Shown here: positions 37,649-47,907 of the stretch, piece after piece
Layout of the letters: every line of letters starts with the position of its first letter
Numbering within the stretch: the stretch's first letter is position 1
From: 66-474 sp039923855
Lineage (GTDB): Bacteria; Pseudomonadota; Gammaproteobacteria; Xanthomonadales; Rhodanobacteraceae
Assembly: GCA_039923855.1 (NCBI GenBank)
Contig: JBDTBW010000035.1
Span: 1 to 64,000, forward strand
Reading direction: 5' to 3'
Length of the DNA: 64,000 bases
Translations under genes and position numbers: made by a program
The notes under the pieces: generated by a model
What the model was told of the DNA's origin: nothing
The model's database searches: none
Seen by the model: the letters and a program-made list of their open reading frames with translations, nothing else

Positions 37649-39013
37649 TCATGTCTTCCCCGGTTTCTGCCACCCCGGCAGCGTGACCTGTCGGGCGCGC
37701 GCCAGCGTGAGTTCGCCGGCCGGCGCGTCGAGACCGATGGTGGAACCCGCGCCGATGGTCGCCGCCGCGCCGATCGTCACCGGCGCCACCAGCGACACAT
37801 TGGAACCGATGAACGCGCCGTCCTCGATCACGGTGACGTGTTTGTCGGCGCCGTCGTAATTGCAGGTGATGGTGCCCGCGCCGATATTGACGCGCGCGCC
37901 GACCACCGCATCGCCAAGATAGCTCAGATGATTGGCCTTGGAACCTTCGCCCAGGCGCGCCTGTTTGGTCTCGACGAAATTGCCGATGTGCGCGCCGGCG
38001 GCCAGTTCCGTGCCCGGGCGCAACCGCGCGAACGGCCCGATCCGGCATGCGCCGTGCGTAGTCACGCCATCCAGATCGCAATGCGGCAATACCTGCGTGC
38101 CGACGGCCAGACACACATTGCGCAAGCGGCAGAACGGACCGATGCGCACGCCATCGCCGAGCGTGACTTCGCCTTCCAGGATCACGTCGACGTCGATCTC
38201 GACATCCGCCCCATGGTTGACACGGCCGCGCGCATCGAAGCGCGAAGGATCGTTGATGCGCAATCCGGCCAACATCAGTTCGCGGGCGCGGCGCGCGCGC
38301 AGATGCGCTTCCAGTTGCGCCAATTGCCACGGATCGTTGGCGCCCGCCGCCTCGACCGGATCGGTCGCTTGAACCGCCTGCGCGGGCAGATGTTCCTCCG
38401 CTGCCTGCGCGAAGATGTCGGTGAGGTACAACTCGCGCTGAGCGTTGTCGTCGGACAGATTGCCCACCCATACGCGCAGATGTTGCGCATCCGCGGCGAG
38501 CACGCCGGTGTTGATCGTGCGCAGTGCGCGTTGCTCGCTGTCGGCGTCTTTCTCCTCGACCACCGCGCGCACCCGGCCCAGACCATCGCGCAACACGCGG
38601 CCATAACCCGCGGGGTCGGACAGATCGGCGGACAGCAACGCCAGCGGCGCTTCGGCCTCGATCAACGCGCGCAAGGTTTCCGCCCGCAGCAACGGCACGT
38701 CGCCGTACAACACCAGCACCCGCGCGCGCTCCGGCACGCCGGCCAGCGCCAGCCGCACCGCGTCACCGGTGCCACGTTGCTGAGGCTGATGCACCCAGCG
38801 CAAATCGGCTTGCGCGGCGAACGCGTCGCGCACCTGTTCGCCGCGATGCCCGTGAACGACGTGGATCGCATCCGGACTCAGCGCGCGCGCGGTGTCCAGC
38901 ACATGCGCCAGCAGCGGCCGCCCGGCCAGCGGCAGCAGCACCTTCGGCAGTTCCGACTTCATCCGCTTGCCCTCACCGGCGGCGAGGACGATAACGTGCA
39001 GATCGGCGATCAT
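37649..39013 (-). CDS. glmU: Bifunctional UDP-GlcNAc pyrophosphorylase / GlcN-1-P acetyltransferase
   Basis: Makes UDP-GlcNAc from glucosamine-1-phosphate, acetyl-CoA and UTP; cytosolic trimer. 454 residues. The N-terminal nucleotidyltransferase motif LAAGEGKRMKSELPKVL is at residues 10-26. From about residue 250 the left-handed beta-helix hexapeptide repeats carry the acetyltransferase (GSKANHLSYLGDA near 380). In many gammaproteobacteria glmU and glmS are close to the atp operon; here glmU is 3 kb downstream of atpC and on the same strand. Confidence 0.97.
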   Translation of the reverse strand: MIADLHVIVLAAGEGKRMKSELPKVLLPLAGRPLLAHVLDTARALSPDAIHVVHGHRGEQVRDAFAAQADLRWVHQPQQRGTGDAVRLALAGVPERARVLVLYGDVPLLRAETLRALIEAEAPLALLSADLSDPAGYGRVLRDGLGRVRAVVEEKDADSEQRALRTINTGVLAADAQHLRVWVGNLSDDNAQRELYLTDIFAQAAEEHLPAQAVQATDPVEAAGANDPWQLAQLEAHLRARRARELMLAGLRINDPSRFDARGRVNHGADVEIDVDVILEGEVTLGDGVRIGPFCRLRNVCLAVGTQVLPHCDLDGVTTHGACRIGPFARLRPGTELAAGAHIGNFVETKQARLGEGSKANHLSYLGDAVVGARVNIGAGTITCNYDGADKHVTVIEDGAFIGSNVSLVAPVTIGAAATIGAGSTIGLDAPAGELTLARARQVTLPGWQKPGKT

Positions 39014-39082
39014 GGATGCATCTCCGGAAGGAACCGCGCAACCTTAGCGGAAAGCGGGCGGCGGGATAAGCCAGCAGAAACC

Positions 39083-39234
39083 GTCGCCCCGGCGCAGACC
39101 GGGGCCCAGTGGCGACGCGGCACGGCCGAGCGATGTCGCTACTGGATTACTTGTCGTCATCCCGGCCAGGGAATGGCCGGGATCCAGTGCCATGGACGGC
39201 AAGTCACTGGATTCCCGCCTACACGGGAATGACG
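39083..39234. repeat. Palindromic repeat elements (REP/MITE-like), copy 2
   Basis: A compound element. 39083-39117 has CGTCGCCCCGG ... CCGGGG ... GGCGACG. 39155-39234 has ends CGTCATCCCGG and CGGGAATGACG with an internal GGCCAGGGAATGGCC hairpin. The phrase CACTGGATTCC inside also occurs in copy 3. Confidence 0.7.
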
Positions 39235-39239
39235 AGAAT

Positions 39240-40987
39240 TCAAAACAATCCCGTCTGATCGGCTTTGCCGTGCTCGCGTTTGGCTTTCTTGAAGGTGTGA
39301 CCGCCTTGCGCGAGGTCGGGATAACGCGCGCGTTCAGTCCCATCGAGCAGGCCGGCGATGGTGAGGATCTGGATGCGCGGAAATTGCGCGCCGTTGTGCG
39401 GCGAAATATAGAAACCTTCCTTGATCGCTTCGGTCACCATAGGTTTGCTCGGGTTCGCAAGCGTGACGAACAGGCCGATCGGCGCGTTCTCGCGCTTCAC
39501 CACATGCGCGAGGTCGCGCACCATCGCCACGTTGACGTTGTCGCCGCCTTTCACCGACACGATGATTTTTTTGACGACGCCCTTGTCGTCCTGGAAAAAA
39601 ATCAGCCCGTCGGTGCCGCCGTCAGCGCCTTTCTTGCGGCCCTGATACGGCTGTGCGTTGACCAGCGAACACGCCCACCACTGGAACTGGTATTTGCCGG
39701 CGTTCGGCAACGCCGCCAGCGCCCGCGCGCCGTCAAGGTCTTGCGGCGTGCCGAGCACCTCAAAGCGTTGCAGATATTCGGGCGCTACTTCCGCGACTTT
39801 GCCGAGCGCATCGTTGGCGGCGGTTTCCGGCGGCGTGCGATTCAAATAAGGAAAGGCGTCTTTCAAACGTTTCTCGATCAGCGACACCGCAAGATGGGTG
39901 ATGTCGATGCCGATCCAGCGCCGACCGAGTTTCTGCGCCGCGTGCACCGCGGTGCCGCAACCGCAAAAAGGGTCCAGCACCACGTCACCGGGGTTGGAAC
40001 TGGCGCAGATAATGCGTTCCAGCAGCGCCAAGGGTTTTTGGGTGGGATAGCCGAGGCGTTCTTGCGCTTGCGAATTGATCGGAGCGATGTCGTCTCAACA
40101 GTCCGTTATCGGCGTTCCCTTTTGCTCGTCCAGATAACGCTTGATTGCTGGCTTCTTTCCGCCGGGTGGAATTGCAACCAATCCTGATTCCACGAACGCC
40201 TGCATCCGCTCTTTCTTGTATCGCCAATATCCGCTGACGCCGAGCACCTCGTAAAACGGATTTCCTTTCGATGCGCCGCCCGGTCCAGTCAGATTGTCCC
40301 AGCGAAATTGGCGACCATAAGCATCGACCAGCGTTAGTGAGAATCCAGATAACTGTCGTCGTAACCACGCCATTGCGGATTCCATCGGGCATCATCAGCC
40401 GATTTGGCATAGAAGAAAATTGTGTCATGCGTGCGCCCGAAGTGAACGCTGCGTTGCTTGGCGTCGCTGTGGGCTGCGGTTCTTTTCCAAATAACTTCAT
40501 TGACATAATTCTTTTTGCCAAACACCCCGTCCAACGCGATCTTCAAATAATGGCTGGCGGTCGGATCGCAGTGCAGATAAAGACTGCCCGTGGGTTTCAA
40601 CACGCGGTGCATTTCCATAAGACGATTCTCCATCATCACCAGATACGCCATCATGTCGTTCTCACCGAGAAACGCGCGCAGCGCCGGCATCAGCTCGGCG
40701 ACATCGGTGTTGGATTGGCGCAGGATTTCGCCAAACTCGCGCTCGGCCTGCTCGCCCCCGTGCCAGGAATCCTCGAACGCGGTGATCTGCGCGTCGGAGA
40801 AAATTGACATCCCTGTCTCTGGCTCCCGGCCAATCGCTGGCCTGGACAAGCCTTTGGGCGTCTTGAACAACAGGTTGTAGTCGCGCTTGGAATTGAACGG
40901 CGGATCCAGATAGATCAAATCCACCTACTCGTCGGCGATCGCCTCGCGCAGCACGTAAAGGTTGTCGCCGAAGTACAAGCGGTTCAT
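39240..40987 (-). pseudogene. Decayed DNA methyltransferase-nuclease fusion gene
   Basis: A degraded gene for a roughly 580-residue protein, read from ATG 40985-40987 (MNRLYFGDNLYVLREA). Three lesions: an in-frame TAG at 40925-40927, just before VDLIYLDPPFNS; a frameshift near 40335-40345 after the DDSYL stretch; and an in-frame TGA at 40095-40097 where related proteins have Trp (ITDC-stop-DDIAP). The order of motifs, DPPFN (motif IV) first and VLDPFCGCGT (motif I, about 39951-39980) later, is that of beta-class N6-adenine/N4-cytosine methylases. The C-terminal part contains GADGGTDG...VSVKGG, a PD-(D/E)XK-like nuclease core. The short downstream frames remain open, so the decay is recent. 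Confidence 0.9.
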
Positions 40988-41094
40988 GGTGTGTCCCCGA
41001 ACATCTGACTTGCACTGTAGCCACCCGCGCGCGACGGCTCAACGTCTCGCGAGAACGTGTGTTCTCCGATCATTGTGATTCCACGCCGAAAGTC

Positions 41095-41163
41095 CCCCTC
41101 ACCCGCCAAGCGCTATGCGCTTGTCTCCCTCTCCCCGGCGGGGAGAGGGTTGGGGTGAGGGGG
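41095..41163. repeat. Composite inverted repeat, CCCCTCACCC type
   Basis: Outer arms CCCCCTCACCC (41095-41105) and GGGTGAGGGGG (41153-41163); inner arms CCCTCTCCCC / GGGGAGAGGG (41127-41149) and a hairpin AAGCGC tat GCGCTT (41108-41122). This form of nested inverted repeat is common between genes in Proteobacteria. Confidence 0.7.
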
Positions 41164-41321
41164 CGCGAAGCGAACGCTGCCGCATGCTGCGCACTGGAGC
41201 AACCCCGCGCGCCAACCGTTGGTGTTAATCTTTATACGCTGCGTGATGCGCGGTTCTTCCCAGGCTAACGACCGGCAACGCCGTACGCCGTCGAAAGGAA
41301 GAATGCACAAAAATGCGTTTC

Positions 41322-41349
41322 GAGGGCGGCTTTTTGGCCGCCCTCAACT
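41322..41349 (+). terminator. Intrinsic terminator upstream of the gtrA-like gene
   Basis: Stem GAGGGCGGC (41322-41330) / GCCGCCCTC (41337-41345), loop TTTTTG, followed by AACTTTTG. Its upstream transcript is unknown since the nearest gene leftward on + is far away. Confidence 0.7.
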
Positions 41350-41391
41350 TTTGGGATGCACGCACGACAAGCGCGAACGCCAGCGGGAAGC

Positions 41392-41811
41392 ATGGACGAA
41401 ACCATCATCGAAGCGGCGCGACCGGGTGTGAAGCGGCAATGGCTGCATCAATGGATCGGCTTCTGTCTGGTCGGCGGCGCGGAGTTCGTGCTGGACTGGG
41501 CGGTGCTGGTGGGCTTGTCCGCGGTCGGCATGCCGGTGGCGATCGCCAACGCATTTGGACGATTGGCGGGCGCGTGTCTGGGCTACTGGGCCAACGGCCG
41601 CTTCACTTTCCGCGCGAATGCCCGCATGGGCTGGAAAGCGATCGCACGTTCGGCGTTTTTGTTCGTGACGACGACGATCGTCAGTTCCTGGGCGCTGGAA
41701 GTGGCCGCCGCGTACCACGGCCTGCTCGGCGCGTGGCTGTTGAAACCCGCGGTGGAAGCGGTGCTGGGCGTGGTGTGCTTTTTCGCCAGCAAGTACTGGG
41801 TTTATCGGTGA
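41392..41811 (+). CDS. GtrA family membrane protein
   Basis: A 139-residue, four-helix membrane protein of the GtrA/DPMS family, often involved in flipping or transferring lipid-linked sugars. Helix 1 contains FCLVGGAEFVLDWAVLVGL; the family pattern NAFGRLAGACLGYWANGRFTF is in the middle; it ends FFASKYWVYR, the usual GtrA tail. The ATG at 41392 follows GGGAAG; an ATG at 41356 lies inside the terminator tail and is less likely. No glycosyltransferase is adjacent, so the substrate is unknown. Confidence 0.88.
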   Translation: MDETIIEAARPGVKRQWLHQWIGFCLVGGAEFVLDWAVLVGLSAVGMPVAIANAFGRLAGACLGYWANGRFTFRANARMGWKAIARSAFLFVTTTIVSSWALEVAAAYHGLLGAWLLKPAVEAVLGVVCFFASKYWVYR

Positions 41812-41852
41812 AGGCGAAGAATGCTTGCGAGACAACGCGATCACATAGAAAC

Positions 41853-42008
41853 CGTCATCCCGGCCCGGGATTGGCCGGACCTGCATTCTCCTGGAGCGAA
41901 TGCGGAACGGCGGAGCCGGCCCGAAGGGTGAGCGCCAAGGATGGCGCGAATTATCCAGTGCCAAGATGGAAGTAAAGCCACTGGATTCCGGCCTGCGCCG
42001 GAATGACG
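41853..42008. repeat. Palindromic repeat element (REP/MITE-like), copy 3
   Basis: Ends CGTCATCCCGGCC (41853 onward) and GGCCTGCGCCGGAATGACG (to 42008). The interior holds CACTGGATTCC, as in copy 2, plus GCGCCAAGGATGGCGC. It lies just downstream of atpC. Confidence 0.65.
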
Positions 42009-42027
42009 AGCAAGAATATTTCGCCGC

Positions 42028-42450
42028 TCAGTGCTTAAGTGTCTTGCGCAGCCGTTCCAGCGCCTGCAATTGTGCCAGCGCCTGGTTGAGCTGCTCCTGC
42101 GCTTGCGCGACGGATTTGGCGTCACCGCGGTTGGCGAGGAGACGTTCGGCTTCGTCCTTGGCGCGATTGGCGGCGGCTTCATCTATGTCGCGCGCGCGCA
42201 GCGCGGTGTCGGCCAGCACGGTGACGACGCTCGGTTGCACTTCCAGAATGCCGCCGGAGACGTAGTAAGGATGGCGCTCGCCTTTCTCGTCGATCACTTC
42301 GACCGCGCCCGGTTTCAATAGTGTAATCAGCGGCGCGTGGCGCGGCGCGATGCCCAGCTCGCCACTGATGCCGGTGGCGATGACCATGGTCGCCTCGCCG
42401 TGGAAAATTTCGGCTTCGGCGCTGACGATGTCGCAACGGATGGTGGTCAT
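42028..42450 (-). CDS. atpC: ATP synthase F1 epsilon subunit
   Basis: Central-stalk subunit that regulates F1. 140 residues with the N-terminal beta-sandwich (IRCDIVSAEAEIFHGEATMV, GELGIAPRHAPLIT) and the C-terminal helical hairpin. Last gene of the atpIBEFHAGDC operon. A 107-bp spacer with the purine/pyrimidine palindrome separates it from atpD. Confidence 0.97.
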   Translation of the reverse strand: MTTIRCDIVSAEAEIFHGEATMVIATGISGELGIAPRHAPLITLLKPGAVEVIDEKGERHPYYVSGGILEVQPSVVTVLADTALRARDIDEAAANRAKDEAERLLANRGDAKSVAQAQEQLNQALAQLQALERLRKTLKH

Positions 42451-42480
42451 GGTTACATTCCGATCCCTTCACAATGAACC

Positions 42481-42553
42481 GGAAGTGGGAAATGGGAAAT
42501 GGGGAGTGGGAAAGCGCCGCTCTCCTACTTCCAATTCCCTACTACCTACTTCC
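42481..42553. repeat. Purine/pyrimidine palindrome, atpD-atpC spacer
   Basis: On + the left part is GGAAGTGGGAAATGGGAAAT-like and the right part TACTTCCAATTCCCTACTAC-like, giving a long imperfect inverted repeat. In the operon mRNA the A/G-rich arm comes first, so a hairpin can form 30 bases before the atpC start. Confidence 0.6.
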
Positions 42554-42557
42554 GCTC

Positions 42558-44003
42558 TTACGCCGCTTTCTTCTGATCGGCAGCAGCCATCGCCTCGCTT
42601 TTCTTGATTGCCTCGTCGATGCCGCCGACCATGTAGAACGCCTGCTCCGGCAGGTGATCGACCTCGCCGTCGACGATCATCTTGAACGCGCGGATGGTTT
42701 CCTTGAGCGGCACGTATTTGCCGGGCGACCCGGTGAACACCTCGGCGACGTGGAACGGTTGCGAAAAGAAACGCTCACACTTGCGCGCGCGATACACGGC
42801 TTGTTTGTCCTCTTCGCTCAACTCGTCCATACCGAGAATCGCAATGATGTCCTTCAATTCCTTGTAGCGCTGCAGCGTACCCTGCACGCGGCGCGCGACA
42901 TCGTAGTGTTCCTGCCCGATCACGTTCGGATCGAGCTGGCGCGAGGTGGAATCCAGCGGATCCACCGCCGGATAAATGCCCAAGCTGGCGATATTGCGCG
43001 ACAGCGTCACGGTGGAATCCAGATGCGCGAACGTGGTTGCCGGTGACGGATCGGTCAGATCGTCGGCGGGCACGTACACGGCCTGGATCGAGGTGATCGA
43101 GCCGGTTTTGGTCGAGGTGATGCGCTCCTGCAACGCGCCCATTTCCGCGGCGAGCGTGGGCTGATAACCCACCGCGGACGGCATGCGGCCGAGCAGCGCA
43201 GAAACTTCCGTGCCGGCCAGCGTGTAGCGATAGATGTTGTCGACGAAGAAAAGAATGTCGCGGCCCTTGCCGCTTTCGTCCTTCTCGTCGCGGAAAAATT
43301 CGGCCATGGTGAGTCCCGTGAGCGCCACGCGCAGGCGATTGCCCGGCGGCTCGTTCATCTGGCCATACACCATCGCGACTTTCGATTCGGGGAAGTTGTC
43401 CGGCTTGACCACGCCCGCTTCGATCATCTCGTGATAGAAGTCGTTGCCTTCGCGGGTGCGCTCGCCGACGCCGGCGAACACCGACAGACCCGAATGCTGG
43501 GTCGCGATGTTGTTGATGAGTTCCAGCATGGTCACGGTCTTGCCCACGCCCGCGCCGCCGAACAAGCCGACCTTGCCGCCGCGCGCGAACGGACACATGA
43601 GATCGATCACCTTGATCCCGGTTTCCAGCAAATCGTTGGCCGCGGCCTGCTCGTCGTAGGACGGCGCGGCGCGATGGATTTCCCAATGATCTTTTGCATC
43701 GACCGGGCCGGCTTCGTCGATCGGTTCGCCGAGCACGTTCATGATGCGTCCCAAGGTGGCCTTGCCGACCGGCACCTTGATACCCGCGCCGGTGTTGTCG
43801 ACCGTGAGGTTGCGCTTCAAGCCATCGGTCGAGCCCAACGCGATGGTGCGCACCACGCCGTCGCCGAGCTGCTGCTGCACCTCGAGCGTGACGGCCGTGC
43901 CCTGCACCTTGAGCGCGTTATACACCTTCGGCACCGCATCGCGCGGAAATTCCACGTCCACCACCGCGCCGATGATCTGTACCACTTTGCCTTGCTCGTT
44001 CAT
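42558..44003 (-). CDS. atpD: ATP synthase F1 beta subunit
   Basis: Catalytic subunit of F1. 481 residues from the ATG at 44001-44003 (MNEQGKVVQIIGAVVDVEF). Walker A GGAGVGKTV lies near residue 162, GERTREGND near 195, and the ALLGRMPSAVGYQPTL catalytic-site segment is intact. The C-terminus is somewhat Lys/Ala-rich (KKSEAMAAADQKKAA). Operon member between atpG and atpC. Confidence 0.98.
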   Translation of the reverse strand: MNEQGKVVQIIGAVVDVEFPRDAVPKVYNALKVQGTAVTLEVQQQLGDGVVRTIALGSTDGLKRNLTVDNTGAGIKVPVGKATLGRIMNVLGEPIDEAGPVDAKDHWEIHRAAPSYDEQAAANDLLETGIKVIDLMCPFARGGKVGLFGGAGVGKTVTMLELINNIATQHSGLSVFAGVGERTREGNDFYHEMIEAGVVKPDNFPESKVAMVYGQMNEPPGNRLRVALTGLTMAEFFRDEKDESGKGRDILFFVDNIYRYTLAGTEVSALLGRMPSAVGYQPTLAAEMGALQERITSTKTGSITSIQAVYVPADDLTDPSPATTFAHLDSTVTLSRNIASLGIYPAVDPLDSTSRQLDPNVIGQEHYDVARRVQGTLQRYKELKDIIAILGMDELSEEDKQAVYRARKCERFFSQPFHVAEVFTGSPGKYVPLKETIRAFKMIVDGEVDHLPEQAFYMVGGIDEAIKKSEAMAAADQKKAA

Positions 44004-44062
44004 GCGTGACTCCGCTAACTCAAATGCTTGCGACGAAATCAAACGTCGTCGCTTCGCTGTTT

Positions 44063-44133
44063 GGTAACCGGGAACCGAAAGCCGGTAACCGGAGAGCTGC
44101 TTTCCGGCTACCGATTACCGGCTTCCGGCTAAC
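44063..44133. repeat. Palindromic tract, atpG-atpD spacer
   Basis: GGTAACCGGGAACCGAAAGC on the left is matched by GCTTCCGGC and ACCGATTACCGG on the right, forming an imperfect inverted repeat. It is richer in C/G than the other atp-spacer tracts but occupies the same position. Confidence 0.5.
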
Positions 44134-44138
44134 TAGTT

Positions 44139-44168
44139 TTAAACCGCCGCCGCGCCGCCGACGATTTC
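44139..44168 (-). other. Relic copy of the atpG 3' end
   Basis: This 30-nt stretch encodes EIVGGAAAV-stop, the same nine residues and stop as the true atpG end 41 bp away. The codons differ mostly at third positions (for example GTC/GTA, GCG/GCT, GTT/GTG). It lies in a different frame from atpG and has no upstream start of its own. Confidence 0.75.
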
Positions 44169-44179
44169 CGTTGTTCCTA

Positions 44180-45094
44180 CTACACGGCAGCAGCGCCACC
44201 TACAATTTCGCTGATTTCCTGCGTGATCGCCGCTTGCCGCGCCTTGTTGTAGATCAGCGTCAAGGTGTCGATAGCCTTGGTCGCATTGTCCGACGCGCTC
44301 TTCATCGCCACCATCCGCGCGGCGTGCTCGCTGGCGAGGTTCTCCAGCGCGGCGTGATACACCAGCGACTCCACGTAGCGCTCCAGCACGTGGCTGATCA
44401 CGGTTTCCGCATCGGGTTCGTAGAGATAATCCCAATCGTGTTCGCGTTCCACCACCGCCGAACGTGCGCTGGGCGTTTCCGCATCCGGAGGCGTCTCGAC
44501 GATCTGCTTGGCCGCCGCCGGCAAGGGCAGCAACACCTCGACGCGCGGACGCTGGCTCATGGTGTTGACGAAATCGTTGAAGCACAGATACACGCGATCG
44601 ACGCGACCTTGCATGTACGCATCGACCATCAGCTTGTTGACGCCGACCAGTTTCTCGATCTTGGGCCGGTCGCCCAGATGGCTGACGGAACCGGCCATGT
44701 TGACCTTGACCCGGCGGAAAAATTGCGCGGCTTTCTGGCCGATCGCGACCACGTCGACATCGACACCGTTGCCTTCCCACTCGCGGATCTCCGCCAGCAG
44801 CTTGCGGAACAGATTCGCGTTCAAGCCGCCACACAGGCCGCGGTCGGTGGACACGATCAAGTAACCGACGCGCTTGACCTCGCGTTCGCGCAACGCGGGA
44901 TGGCGGTAATCGGTGGTCGCCTGCGCGAGATGCGCGATTACCTTGCGCATCTGTTTGGCGTACGGCCGCGAGGCGCGCATCAGCTCCTGCGCGCGGCGGA
45001 TTTTCGAGGCCGAGACCATCTCCAGCGCGCGCGTCACCTTGCGGGTGTTTGCGACGCTCTTGATCTTGCTGCGGATTTCTCGTGCGCCTGCCAT
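44180..45094 (-). CDS. atpG: ATP synthase F1 gamma subunit
   Basis: Rotor shaft of F1. 304 residues, slightly longer than the common 286-290 because of an insert around residues 195-215 (ETPPDAETPSARSAV). Family start REIRSKIKSVANTRKVTRALEMV and C-terminal NATKAIDTLTLIYNKARQAAITQEISEIVGGA are present. Its stop TAG is followed 11 bp later by a second, synonymously different copy of the last nine codons. Confidence 0.97.
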   Translation of the reverse strand: MAGAREIRSKIKSVANTRKVTRALEMVSASKIRRAQELMRASRPYAKQMRKVIAHLAQATTDYRHPALREREVKRVGYLIVSTDRGLCGGLNANLFRKLLAEIREWEGNGVDVDVVAIGQKAAQFFRRVKVNMAGSVSHLGDRPKIEKLVGVNKLMVDAYMQGRVDRVYLCFNDFVNTMSQRPRVEVLLPLPAAAKQIVETPPDAETPSARSAVVEREHDWDYLYEPDAETVISHVLERYVESLVYHAALENLASEHAARMVAMKSASDNATKAIDTLTLIYNKARQAAITQEISEIVGGAAAV

Positions 45095-45102
45095 TTTTTT
45101 TC

Positions 45103-45181
45103 CGGAAATGGGAAGTGGGAAAAAGGAAGTGGGAACGGGGCCGGAAGCATCTCTAATTTCCTACTTCCTACTCCCCGCTAC
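45103..45181. repeat. Purine/pyrimidine palindrome, atpA-atpG spacer
   Basis: Left arm GGAAATGGGAAGTGGGAA... and right arm TTTCCTACTTCCTACTCCCC form an imperfect inverted repeat that ends 9 bp before the atpG start codon. It probably folds in the mRNA near the atpG ribosome-binding site. Confidence 0.6.
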
Positions 45182-45185
45182 CGCT

Positions 45186-46733
<1,548 letters not shown>

Positions 46734-46794
46734 CTGTTTTGTTCCCTGTTTCGCGCGGCAACGCTGTCGCACGGGGTCAATCGAATATTGGTTT

Positions 46795-46866
46795 GGAAAT
46801 GGTAGTGGGTAATCAAAGAGTGGCTTCGGTATCTATGGTCTTCCCACTTCCTGCTTCCTACTTCCG
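46795..46866. repeat. Purine/pyrimidine palindrome, atpH-atpA spacer
   Basis: GGAAATGGTAGTGGGTAAT on the left and TTCCCACTTCCTGCTTCC on the right pair imperfectly. Same class as the tracts at 42481 and 45103. Confidence 0.5.
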
Positions 46867-46868
46867 CT

Positions 46869-47399
46869 CTACTGAGCCAACGCCGTCTCCAGTCGCGCGA
46901 GGCGCCCGCGCACCGAGCCATCGATCACCATGTCACCGGCGTCGATCACCGCGCCGCCCAGCATCGACGAATCGAGCGTCTGCTCCATGTCGATCTCGCG
47001 CTTGAAGCGGCGCTGCAAGGCCTCGCGCAACCGCGCAACCTCTTGCGGACCGATCGGCGCGGCGCTGCGCACACACACCTTCAACACCTGCTCGGCTTCG
47101 CGTTTGTATTGCTCGAACAACGCGGCGATCTCCGGCAGCGCGCGCAGGCGCGCGTTGTCGGCGAGCACCCCGATAAAATGTGCGAACGGCGAATCGACAC
47201 TCTCGCCTTCCGGCAGAAACAGTGTTGCAAGTTCGTTCGGCGCGATGCGCGGATCGCCCAACAAGGCGCTCACTTGCGGTTCGACCGCGACTTGCGCGGC
47301 GAACGCGAGTTTTGCCGCCCATTCGCTCAGGTCGCGCTGTTCCTGCGCCAACTCGAAAGCTGCGCGGGCATAGGGACGGGCCAAGGTCAGCGGTTCCAT
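46869..47399 (-). CDS. atpH: ATP synthase F1 delta subunit
   Basis: Stator subunit linking F1 to the b dimer. 176 residues, normal length, starting MEPLTLARPYARAAFELA. The C-terminal DSSMLGGAVIDAGDMVIDGSVRGRL is the family signature. Its ATG directly abuts the atpF stop (47400-47402), implying coupled translation. Confidence 0.96.
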   Translation of the reverse strand: MEPLTLARPYARAAFELAQEQRDLSEWAAKLAFAAQVAVEPQVSALLGDPRIAPNELATLFLPEGESVDSPFAHFIGVLADNARLRALPEIAALFEQYKREAEQVLKVCVRSAAPIGPQEVARLREALQRRFKREIDMEQTLDSSMLGGAVIDAGDMVIDGSVRGRLARLETALAQ

Positions 47400-47870
47400 T
47401 TAAATCTCGGCGACCAGTTGCTCGATCAGCGCCTTGTGGGTGTCGGCGTTGATTTCGCGCTTCAGGATTTTCTCCGCACCCGCGACCGCCAGCCCGGCCA
47501 CTTGACCGCGCAGTTCCGCGCGCGCGCGGTGCGCCATGTTGTCGATATCCGCCATCGCCGTGGCTTTCTGTTTAGCCGCTTCGGCCAGCGCATCGACACG
47601 CGCCTTGTCCACGATCTGACCCGCTTGACTGTTGGCCTTTTCGATGATCGCGGCGGCGTCGGCGCGCGCTTGCTTGATCTCTTCCGCGGCGCGGGCATCG
47701 GCGTCGGCTAGTTCCTTGCGCGCGCGGTCGGCCGCGTTGAGGCCTTCGGCGATCCGCCGGGCGCGCTCGTCCATTGCCTTCATCAACGGCGGCCAGATGA
47801 ACTTCATCGTTACCCAGATGAGGATCAAGAAAACGATCATCTGGGCGATCAGCGTGGCATTGAGGCTCAC
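47400..47870 (-). CDS. atpF: ATP synthase F0 b subunit
   Basis: Peripheral-stalk subunit: one N-terminal membrane helix (about residues 6-24, IAQMIVFLILIWVTMKFIW) followed by a long Ala/Glu/Arg-rich helix. The GTG at 47868-47870, with GAGG 9 bases upstream, gives the standard 156-residue protein starting VSLNATLIAQ; the longer open frame upstream is not part of the family. Confidence 0.95.
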   Translation of the reverse strand: MSLNATLIAQMIVFLILIWVTMKFIWPPLMKAMDERARRIAEGLNAADRARKELADADARAAEEIKQARADAAAIIEKANSQAGQIVDKARVDALAEAAKQKATAMADIDNMAHRARAELRGQVAGLAVAGAEKILKREINADTHKALIEQLVAEI

Positions 47871-47907
47871 GGTCTTGTCCTCGTCGAAATAGCGCGAGTA
47901 CGACGGT

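Larger units (their letters stand above)
40988..41391. other. 404-bp spacer: repeat, unexplained segment and terminator
   Basis: No gene recognised. It holds a composite hairpin repeat (41095-41163), then 41166-41321 without clear coding content, then a strong terminator (41322-41349) directed along + just before the GtrA-type gene. The 41166-41321 segment could be the body of a small RNA or leader, but no known family is recognised. Confidence 0.45.
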
